From positions 1,667,001 to 1,731,000 of the forward strand of contig JAITYX010000048.1 in NCBI GenBank assembly GCA_021018815.1: a stretch of 64,000 nucleotides of DNA. The letters are read 5' to 3'. The notes under the pieces are model-generated. The model had not been told where the DNA came from, searched no databases, and worked only from the letters and a program-made list of their open reading frames with translations. The DNA comes from Talinum fruticosum. Taxonomy: Eukaryota > Streptophyta > Magnoliopsida > Caryophyllales > Talinaceae. Position 1 is the first letter of the stretch. Every line of letters begins with the position of its first letter. Below are positions 34,375-44,100 of the stretch, in pieces. The position numbers and the translations under genes were made by a program.

Positions 34375-34974
34375 TGTTGGGGAAAGTATAACTGTGGTGC
34401 TAGATACTTCAATAAATCGTGAATAGGATCATTTTCATTAAGACTTATTTGTTATATCACAAATAATCTTGAGGATAAGATGATGAAAGAAACAAGTGTA
34501 TTTGTTCAAGGTTTCTCAAGTTTCGTCATTGGGGAGTGTTGCAATCACTCATAAGGAAGATAATGTTCATTTCTTTTATCTCTCCTTCAATGACCTTAAT
34601 ATATGTCTCTTGACGCAGTGAATGGATACGAATGACAATTTATGGTATTTAATTCTATTACGAAACATTAAGGCGAATCTTATCTCAATTCGAACAGCAA
34701 ACCACTCAAAAGCAGGCCAACATGGGTCGTGTCGAGAAACACAACCTAACCATTTTTGTTCCTAGAAGAAAATGAAACAAAATCAATAGGAACATGACCC
34801 ATATATACCAACATGACCTATCTGTGTTGACCAAGATCGCCTGTGTTGATCAATAAGCTCTGGCCATGTTGCTTATTGTTTGTTTTGACTTAAATTTTGC
34901 TACGTAAGGTACCATACTAGTTATTCTGAGTTTATCAAACTTCTTATTCCAGGTTATTATTCTTGGAATTCTCT
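34375..34974 (-). repeat. 5' LTR of the decayed Copia element
   Basis: Right member of the direct-repeat pair; starts TGTTGGGGAAAGTATAA. Confidence 0.6.
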
Positions 34975-35179
34975 AATTATAAATCCCCAATTCGGGCAGA
35001 AAACTAAAAAGTTGTCACAAAGCAGAACTGCTATGCCTTGTGGACAACACCATAGTTTGATCACGACTGCCACTATCATGGGCTCTGGCCACCCCATTTT
35101 CTTTTGATCTTTCTGCTTCTTCATCCTCAAGCATCCTAAACTATTTTTCAGGGCACTGTTTGACTTTGAAGCTTACCTT

Positions 35180-35397
35180 GTAGGCATATTTTTCTTCCTT
35201 ATTTTTATCTATAGAGCCTCAAAATCATTGTTCTACTCATGTATATTTGGCTTGAAAAATCACAATTATGCACAAAATATCGCAAAAGACGAAAAACTTA
35301 GGCATAAAGTAGAAAAAGAGCACAAGGCACCATATGCATATAAATCCCCTAAAATGACAAGCTAAGTAACATAAAACCCCATAATATGGCATTTATC
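35180..35397 (-). repeat. Gypsy-type LTR fragment
   Basis: Read on the minus strand it starts TGATAAATGCCATATTATGG and continues with TTTGTGCATAATTGTGA, the same kind of opening as the LTR at 32822 but in the opposite orientation. The 3' end is lost. 34975-35180 shows no gene. Confidence 0.5.
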
Positions 35398-35458
35398 AAT
35401 ATCATAAATCATGCTTAGATTGTATATCTAATCCATGTTATATATTCATACAATTGGA

Positions 35459-35760
35459 TTCAATGACTGCACCAAGTTAGTAATCACTCAAGTCCGAGTC
35501 CAATAACGAAATGGTCATCCAAATTGATAATCCAAAGAAGTTCAAATCTAACAATTCCGTTAGGTTATATAAGTTTGAACCCAAATTAAATGGACTGGAA
35601 TTTTTTCTATAGCTAACATGCAATTTTCAATCAAGCTTCATAACACACATTTTCTTATCTGGTCTAGAAGGTAAACAACTAAATAGAGGTGCTTTATAAA
35701 TAGACTTTTGATCCATCTTAGATCCCATCTCTTATACATTTGAGTTCTAATAAAACTAAC
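35459..35760 (+). repeat. Diverged direct repeat, copy A (LTR-like)
   Basis: Shares with 37950-38210 the ordered landmarks ACTCAAGT-GAGTCCAAT, GGTAAA-AACTAA, TATAA-TAGACTTTTG-TCCATCTTA and TATA-TT-AGTT. The TATAAATAGACTTTTG stretch looks like an LTR promoter. Confidence 0.5.
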
Positions 35761-36079
35761 TAACAACTATTTCTGAACATTTTTAAAAAAGAATTACTGG
35801 GTAAATACCTAAAATACTCAATTATTCAAGGAAGACATTCGATATCATCATTCAAAAAATTTATTAACAAAGCAACCTTTAACCTAAATGGGGAAAAGCA
35901 AACTATCCATTACAAGTTGGTAGGACAGTATTAACATTTCGAATCATTACCTACATACACTATGCAATACTTCGAACTTTCCAAAAGTGCAATGAAATTC
36001 CTAGATAAGGCAAACATGAATTTTTTTCTCCAGAAAATAACCAATTCAAAAAAGGTTGCCTCTTATAGCAAGTGATTAT

Positions 36080-36819
36080 GACCCTGTTTGACAATCAACT
36101 GTTAGTTGTTAGTTGTTATTTGTTTATATTAGTTGTTAGTTGTTTGTATTAGTTGTTTGACTTAACTGTTTGCATTAGCTGTTTGAGGAAAAAGTGTTTG
36201 GTAAAATTAGTTGTTTCTAACAAAATTGTTTGGTGAAATTCCATTTATGCCCATAACTTAATTTCATTAACTATTTTATATATTATGATTTTTTTATTCC
36301 ATATTCATATTTCTTCTCAACATTAATTAAGAATGATGTGATATATAAAATTACATTTACACTTTCTATACAATTTTAATTATGTGATATTTTTAAATTT
36401 TATTTTTAATAATATATTTGACATTTATGTGACAAAATTATTTATTTATTATGATAGACTAAATTACTTGTTAAAATATAAAAAATATTAAAATAAAAAA
36501 ATTAACTTAAATATTCATAATCATCCTCTACTATTATTCCAAAAGTGAATAAATATGAATTAAAAAAACTTATACATAAGCGTAATTTCAATAGCAATTA
36601 GCATAATTTCACCAAAATATGAAGGGTAATATAGTAATTTCAAGTATTAATTACAACAAGCTCTTCCAAAAGATATTCCAAAGAGTTTTTTAAAAGAGCT
36701 TTTTGAGTCAAAAATTTATTCCAAGAAACTCTTTATCAAACCGTCCAATTAGTTTTTGACCCAATTAAACAGACTAAAAGAAGCTTTTGGGGGTAAAAAG
36801 TTGTTTGCCAAACACCCCC
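36080..36819. mobile_element. MITE-like element (740 bp) with TAT duplication
   Basis: The left end GACCCTGTTTGACAA pairs with the right end read inward, GGGGGTGTTTGGCAA. A TAT flanks both sides (36077-36079, 36820-36822). The left interior holds tandem TTAGTTGTTAGTTGTT words. No transposase. Confidence 0.6.
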
Positions 36820-36822
36820 TAT

Positions 36823-37409
36823 GTACGTACGCTCAAGAGTAAAGGTGACGAAGATGATATGAAATAAGAGCAATTAATAAAGCATACAATGCAAATTAAC
36901 TTTAATGATAGCCTTTGGGTTCAATACATGAAGGCTAAATACCTCAAGACAACTAGCCTATTGGTGTATAACAGAAAAGAGGAATTGTTTTGAAAGTTGG
37001 TAAAGGCGACAAAATTTCATTTTGGTTTCATAACTAGTTAGAAAATTGATTTTTAGTTGATATTTTAGAATTAGAGGAAGGGATACCATTTCGATGCTAA
37101 GGAGAGTAATTTTATACTTGATGACATAGACTGGGATATGCCTAATCTGAATCAGATACTCAATAGTGATATAATTATTCAAAAACTAATTGAAATTAGG
37201 ATTCCAATTCACAATAAAGAGGATAGCTTTTATTGGGAACTATTTAGCACTAATTTTGTTGTTTTTTGGCTCATATATCCAACCAAATTCTACCTTCAAA
37301 TGACCATCCAAATGGATAGGAATATAGATACTTATGTCAAAAGATTGTTTTAATGAAATATGTCAAAGACTAAATAATATTTCTTTCGTAAACCTGTCAA
37401 AAAGTATTC
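36823..37409. other. Intergenic DNA between two MITEs
   Basis: Short frames on both strands, all AT-driven. No recognised gene. Confidence 0.4.
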
Positions 37410-37412
37410 TAA

Positions 37413-37594
37413 GGGCCTGTTTCATTTAGTTATAAGAAACTCTAAGTAAAACTATAAGGAGTTGTCAAGAGTTGTAAGATAGTTGTAAAGTTAATTATAA
37501 AAAATTATAAGGAGTTATAAGAAGTTGTAAGGATCTGTAAGCACTTGTGAGTAGTTGTAAGGAGTTGTAAGTTAAAACTAAATTGAATAGAGCC
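37413..37594. mobile_element. Tourist-like MITE (182 bp) with TAA duplication
   Basis: Termini GGGCCTGTTTCATTTAG and, read inward, GGCTCTATTCAATTTAG match at 12 of 17 positions. The flanks are TAA (37410-37412, 37595-37597), the standard PIF/Harbinger target. The interior is made of TATAAGGAGTTGTAAG words. Confidence 0.7.
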
Positions 37595-37949
37595 TAAACT
37601 CTTTTAAAAGAGGATTCAACGCAAACCCAATTTGTTCTTTATGATAGAATGATATTTAATCCATTTGCCCCATGTTCAAAGAATGTCATATAGTTAAAAT
37701 TCCAGCTATTAGATTTTTGCCTTAGTTTAAAAAATTCAAACAACTAGTTAAATCTGAATTAAAAACTAATTTTGTTTTGTGCCTAAATTTGTGAACCAAT
37801 ATTTATCTAAAACATTGTTGGTCTCTAATTTTTGTTGAATAAATTTATATAAAGCCGAAATAAGGGTAGGATGACACTGGGCACCTATAGAAATGTATGT
37901 GCAAATCATGGCTATTGACTATCGAGTGCTAATCGTATATTCATTTTTG

Positions 37950-38210
37950 GCCACTGTACCAAGTTTATAATTACTCAAGTTTGAGTCCAATTACAAGAAG
38001 GTTGTCCAAATTATTCATGTTGTTAGGTGTTGTAAATTGTCTGGGCCAAAACAAATTATTCCAAAATTTTTGTTACCACTAACCACCAAGTTCAATTGAG
38101 CCTCACAAGAAACATTCCTTCTCTAGTCTAGGGGTAAATAACTAATTGGAAACGCTATATAAGTGGACTTTTGGTCCATCTTAAATACTATCTATTGTAT
38201 CCCGTATACT
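37950..38210 (+). repeat. Diverged direct repeat, copy B (LTR-like)
   Basis: Partner of 35459-35760, about 2.5 kb away in the same orientation. GCTATATAAGTGGACTTTTGG marks a TATA-containing core. The pair could be the LTRs of one old element whose interior now holds the two MITEs. Confidence 0.5.
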
Positions 38211-38468
38211 TAAATTAAGCTTTTGTACAAAAATGTTCCACTTTGGACATACCATTTTAAAATTTTATAGAATTTCACACCACTAGTGTAATCTTTATAA
38301 AAATTCATTTTAAAAATTGATAAAAATCTAGGTACGAAATTTTAAATTAACTTTTCCAACTAACAATATTTTGAGATATGTTACAATTTACCTGCATCAA
38401 AGATCTATCCCTCTAAGAATCCTAGTATGTATATGCGCTCTTGCATGCCTCTATGTAGTACAACAACA

Positions 38469-38730
38469 TGTGCATTAGCCTAAATTGACTTTGACAATTG
38501 GAAATGGCAGCCATGAGTTTGAGACCATTAGTCTGTAATACTTAATCGAATGGATTTTGGGTCCAATACAGGACATGTGAAAGCGCTACCCGTACTGAAT
38601 GTGCATTAGCCTAAACTGACTTTGGCAATTGGAAATGGTAGCCACGAGTTCGAGACCATTAGTCTGTAATACCTAATTGAATGAATTTTGGGTCCAATAT
38701 AGGATATGTGAAAGCGATACCTATATTGAA
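38469..38730. repeat. Two tandem copies of a 131-bp unit
   Basis: TGTGCATTAGCCTAAA starts each copy (38469 and 38600). Each copy includes TGGCAATTGGAAATGG-like, GAGTTCGAGACCATTAG-like and GTGAAAGCG-TACC stretches. The GTTCGAGACC core resembles a pol III B box. Confidence 0.85.
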
Positions 38731-38989
38731 TGTTGTTACTGTTGTTGTTTACCTAAACTTAAAACATACCTCACTCGAAGAAGAGCATCATTAATGGGTT
38801 GTAAAACAAAGGTAATAGACATGGAAGTTCTCTTAACCAATACATGCTCATATTATAAGGTATATATTAGGCAATCATGCAATAAGTATATGGTAGGGTT
38901 AAAGCATCAAATTAGGTGGTTTAAAAAATATGAAAAATAATCGTATTTAAATACAAATATCATATAATTATTTCATATTCTCTTTCTTT

Positions 38990-40850
38990 CCATTTTAAGC
39001 ATTCTCTTTGTCTTTGTCTTTCTCCCTCCATACACGTTTTCTCTGTCATTCCCTCACTCTCTCTTTCTCACCCTTTGGTGTGTTCTCTCTCTACCTTTCC
39101 CTTTCTCTTTTTCATATTTTTTCAATTTACACATCGATTTTGATTTTGAATTATTAAATTGCTTCATTTCTTCAGCTCACATCCAAGTTCATTCAGAGTC
39201 ATTGCATTCGATTTCGATTTCGCCAAATTCGGCTTAATTTATTATTTCACTTTTCAATTGTGATCGATATTGAAGACACATTGTTTGACTTGGTAAAATT
39301 TCTTCTAATTTATTCTTTGATTTTGATTTTGATCATTGATCGATGTTAAGTTTTTATTTTGAGATTATTAAAGGTTTTAAAAGGTAAACAAAATATCCAC
39401 CATGTTTTTAGGTCAAATTTGAGGTCTGTATTGGTAAATTTTTTTAAGAAGAATTTGTTTTTCCGTATAGATGAATCAAAGTTTTTTACAGTCTAATCTA
39501 TTCAGTATTAATGAATATGATGTTTTCTTTGATGAATCTATGCTTTTTATTACGTTAGATTTTTAGGTCGAATTTGAGTCATACTTGATGAATCTTTTTA
39601 AAATGAATTTATCTTCTTACATTAATGAATTTGAGTACTTTTAAAGTATGATCTACTCGAGTATTGATGAATATGATATTTTCTTTGATAAATTTGTCTT
39701 TTATATTGATACTTGATAAATATGATACTTTCTTTAATGAATTTGTCTACTATATTGATGAATCTATGCTTTTTTACATTTGATTTGCTTTGTATTGATG
39801 AATATATTGTTTAGTTGATAAATTTGTTTTCTGTATCAATGAATTTGTATTTTTAGATAGTATGAATTATCAATTGTTGGATATGTCATTTAAAAAAATA
39901 TTATATTGAATACGTGTTTTGTGATGAATATATAAATTTTTGTGATGAATATGTCAATTATTTCGATAATATTTACTTATCTTTGATGAATTTACTTTAT
40001 GTTAAAGAAAATACATTAATTCCTATGAATTTTTTGATGAATTTCACTAATTTACCTATAAATATTTGTTCATTTTGATGTATTTGGACAGTTTCACATT
40101 ACTTGTGTCTTTTTTATATGAAAATATATGAATTTTATTCATAAACATGTTAATTATTTTCGATGAATACTTATTAATTATTGATAAATTATGCAGAGAA
40201 CAAAGCAAAAAAATTTCGCATAAAACCTAAAGAAAAAAGTGATGAATATGAAGAAGATGATGAAAATGACAAGTGTAGATATTTTTTAAAAATTCATTAA
40301 AATTGTTATAGAACTCATTAGTATTATTGTAACATTTACTAGTTTGTACAAATTTATTTGTATATTTATCAATGCAATCGATTGTTTATTTTTATACTTT
40401 TTACATGAATGAATAAATATTTATATTCATAAGAATTTTTGAAAAATTTAGAATTATATATATTTAAATAAAATATTAATCACATTTATATTAAATTCAT
40501 CATCATATATTGATCATAATTTTGTGTTAAAATGTAAATAAAAAAGAAAAAATTAACTAATCAAACTTTTGTTACTTCATGAGTGTTTTTTAAAGAAAAA
40601 TTGAATATATATACGTTTCATTCAAATATTCATCATATTTGTATTAAATTCATTAGTATGTATTGATAATATTGAATCAAGTGCATTGAAAAAGTGTAGT
40701 CAAGTGATTAAATTTTAATGAAAAGTTTACTAAAACACAAAAAAGTATACATTATAAATATTCATTAAATTTACAAAAATTTATCACTTTATTGTAAAAA
40801 CTCATCTCTTATAAATTTGGTTTCAAAAGTATACACATGACACTATATTC
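38990..40850. other. Unassigned region with mirrored GATGAAT / ATTCATC motifs
   Basis: Starts with a C/T-rich leader-like tract (38975-39110). From about 39400 to 40230 GATGAAT-type words recur on the plus strand. From about 40290 to 40810 the complementary ATTCATY words recur. Between them lies an exon-like frame after a TATGCAG acceptor (40198), with basic then acidic residues (KPKEKSDEYEEDDENDK). It may be a decayed DNA transposon with long inverted ends, or an old gene. No family could be assigned. Confidence 0.3.
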
Positions 40851-41013
40851 AGCCACCTAGTTAGATGGTTGAGTGACCACCGTAGAATTTTCGGGCGATT
40901 ATGGCGTCGGTTTTCCTATATATATAACTCATCCCAATAGGTCTAATTCACTTTGAAAGTTAGAATAAAATTGGTTCAGCCAAAAAAAAAAATAATGTAT
41001 TCATGGCCCCCTT

Positions 41014-41111
41014 TCAGCCATGATTTAAGAGTCGAGCTTTGAAGACCCCTTTCATCACTACTTGCAATGAATTACCTATACATGTGCTGACAGATTCCGC
41101 CAAATTACGTG
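41014..41111 (-). CDS. COQ9: COQ9 terminal exon (tentative)
   Basis: 98 bp after an AG in ...TTGCGAG. The first two bases complete a codon begun with G, then RNLAESVSTCIGNSLQ to TGA at 41014-41016. This acceptor phase fits the 75-bp exon copies but not the 74-bp ones. The acceptor lacks a strong pyrimidine tract. Confidence 0.55.
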
Positions 41112-44100
41112 CTCGCAACACATTATCTTCAGTGTGAACAATTTCCCACAATTCAGGAAGACATTGTTAAGAAGTAGAAGATAATTTTTGAAAGGGTTGC
41201 CGGGCGCGGGGGAGGAAACAGTGGAGCGAACCTCTTGCAAGGTCTTCTTCAAGTCGAAGGCATCTCTAACTCGCGCATCCAAGAATGCCCATGTGTCGTG
41301 GAAATCTGTTTCAAAATGGCATCCTAAAATCGGAGATAAGCACTCAAAATGGGGTCATGAAGAGCTCAATTCTTGGGCTAGCCCTCCAAAGAAGAAGAAA
41401 CTTTAGCATTCCAAGAGCATAGAAGTCTTAAGGTATACAGGACCAGGTGTGCACGTAAGTAAGATTTAACCATGAAAGTTTTCCCATAGCTTCAATATGT
41501 AGCAAAGCTTTGAAATCTCAACTAAACCAGTAGAGTAGGAAATATATAGGGGATAAGAAATGGAAAAAAAAATTTCCACTAGGGGGGTTCATGTGTTCAA
41601 CAGAAAGTGGATGAAGGCATACATGCCATTCAGTCAAAATCCTCAAACATCTACTTCAAGAGACAAAAATGAATCCAACCAAGAAGACAAAAACCAGTAT
41701 ACACTTGCACCAACAAATGTCGATTCTGTGTTTTCGGTTTGAGGGGGCAGAGGGCACATAAAAGTATGCATTGTTTGGAATCTTGATGTGGCTTCAAGTA
41801 CTTATTACCGATAACTTGTGATATGCTCATGCACACGTAATATCTTTTTAGCACAAAAACATCCAAAATTTTCATACCGTGGACAATTCAATACATGATA
41901 TTTGAGTAGCAAACATTTATATAAATATCTAGGGTAGGTTAGAGCAGCGAACCTTATCGTGACAGGATTTCTAGATGGGAAACAAGCATCTTATTCCTTT
42001 AGTCTAAAAACAAAAGGCCCAAAAAGCCCTCTTTTTCGCGCGCGGGGAGGGGGTTGGAGGGGAACTTTGTATGAAATTCAATGTATTCAATCACAAACTA
42101 AAGATGAAGATTGCATCCGATCATCGATGAAAAGGTCCATCTCAAATTTTGTAAATAAAGAACGGTGGAGCCAACCTCTTGGCAAGGTCTTCTTCAAGTC
42201 GAAGGCATCTCTAACTCGCGCATCCAAGAATGCCCATGTGTCGTGGAAATCTGTTTCAAAATGGCATCCTAAAATCGGAGATAAGCACTCAAAATGGGGT
42301 CATGAAGAGCTCAATTCTTGGGCTAGCCCTCCAAAGAAGAAGAAACTTTAGCATTCCAAGAGCATAGAAGTCTTAAGGTATACAGGACCAGCTGTGCACG
42401 TAAGTAAGATTTAACCATGAAAGTTTTCCCATAGCTTCAATATGTAGCAAAGCTTTGAAATCTCAACTAAACCAAGTAGAGTAGGAAATATATAGGGGAT
42501 AAGAAATGGAAAAAAATTTCCACTAGGGGGGTTCATGTGTTCAACGAAAGTGGATGAAGGCATACATGCCATTCAGTCAAAATCCTCAAACATCTACTTC
42601 AAGAGACAAAAATGAATCCAACCAAGAAGACAAAAACCAGTATACACTTGCACCAACAAATGTCGATTCTGTGTTTTCGGTTTGAGGGGGCAGAGGGCAC
42701 ATAAAAGTATGCATTGTTTGGAATCTTGATGTGGCTTCAAGTACTTATTACTGATAACTTGTGATATGCTCATGCACACGTAATATCTTTTTAGCACAAA
42801 AACATCCAAAATTTTCATACCGTGGACAATTCAATACATGATATTTGAGTAGCAAACATTTATATAAATATCTAGGGTAGGTTAGAGCAGCGAACCTTAT
42901 CGTGACAGGATTTCTAGATGGGAAACAAGCATCTTATTCCTTTAGTCTAAAAACAAAAGGCCCAAAAAGCCCTCTTTTTCGCGCGCGGGGAGGGGGTTGG
43001 AGGGGAACTTTGTATGAAATTCAATGTATTCAATCACAAACTAAAGATGAAGATTGCATCCGATCATCGATGAAAAGGTCCATCTCAAATTTTGTAAATA
43101 AAGAACGGTGGAGCCAACCTCTTGGCAAGGTCTTCTTCAAGTCGAAGGCATCTCTAACTCGCGCATCCAAGAATGCCCATGTGTCGTGGAAATCTGTTTC
43201 AAAATGGCATCCTAAAATCGGAGATAAGCACTCAAAATGGGGTCATGAAGAGCTCAATTCTTGGGCTAGCCCTCCAAAGAAGAAGAAACTTTAGCATTCC
43301 AAGAGCATAGAAGTCTTAAGGTATACAGGACCAGCTGTGCGCGAAGTAAGATTTAACCATGAAAGTTTTCCCATAGCTTCAATATGTAGCAAAGCTTTGA
43401 AATCTCAACTAAACCAAGTAGAGTAGGAAATATATAGGGGATAAGAAATGGAAAAAAAATTTCCACTAGGGGGGTTCATGTGTTCAACAGAAAGTGGATG
43501 AAGGCATACATGCCATTCAGTCAAAATCCTCAAACATCTACTTCAAGAGACAAAAATGAATCCAACCAAGAAGACAAAAACCGATATACACTTGCACCAA
43601 CAAATGTCGATTCTGTGTTTTCGGTTTGAGAGGGGGCAGAGGGCACATAAAAGTATGCATTGTTTGGAATCTTGATGTGGCTTCAAGTACTTATTACTGA
43701 TAACTTGTGATATGCTCATGCACACGTAATATCTTTTTAGCACAAAAACATCCAAAATTTTCATACCGTGGACAATTCAATACATGATATTTGAGTAGCA
43801 AACATTTATATAAATATCTAGGGTAGGTTAGAGCAGCGAACCTTATCGTGACAGGATTTCTAGATGGGAAACAAGCATCTTATTCCTTTAGTCTAAAAAC
43901 AAAAGGCCCAAAAAGCCCTCTTTTCGCGCGCGGGGAGGGGGTTGGAGGGGAACTTTGTATGAAATTCAATGTATTCAATCACAAACTAAAGATGAAGATT
44001 GCATCCGATCATCGATGAAAAGGTCCATCTCAAATTTTGTAAATAAAGAACGGTGGAGCCAACCTCTTGGCAAGGTCTTCTTCAAGTCGAAGGCATCTCT

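Larger units (their letters stand above)
30465..34974 (-). mobile_element. Decayed Copia-type LTR element with a nested solo LTR
   Basis: Two direct repeats, 30465-31032 and 34375-34974, are alignable throughout but strongly diverged by eye. Shared landmarks include GGAAAGTATAA, TGTTCAAGG, GGAAGATAATGTT, CACTCAAAAGCAG-like and GGTTAT-ATTC. Between them is a minus-strand Copia RNase H remnant (31650-32240). A gypsy-like LTR (32822-34172) was inserted later. LTR divergence and loss of most of pol mark it as old. Confidence 0.65.

Noticed and set aside
38469..38730. tRNA gene or intact SINE
   Set aside because: A B-box-like core is present but no A box at the right spacing, no cloverleaf and no tail were found.
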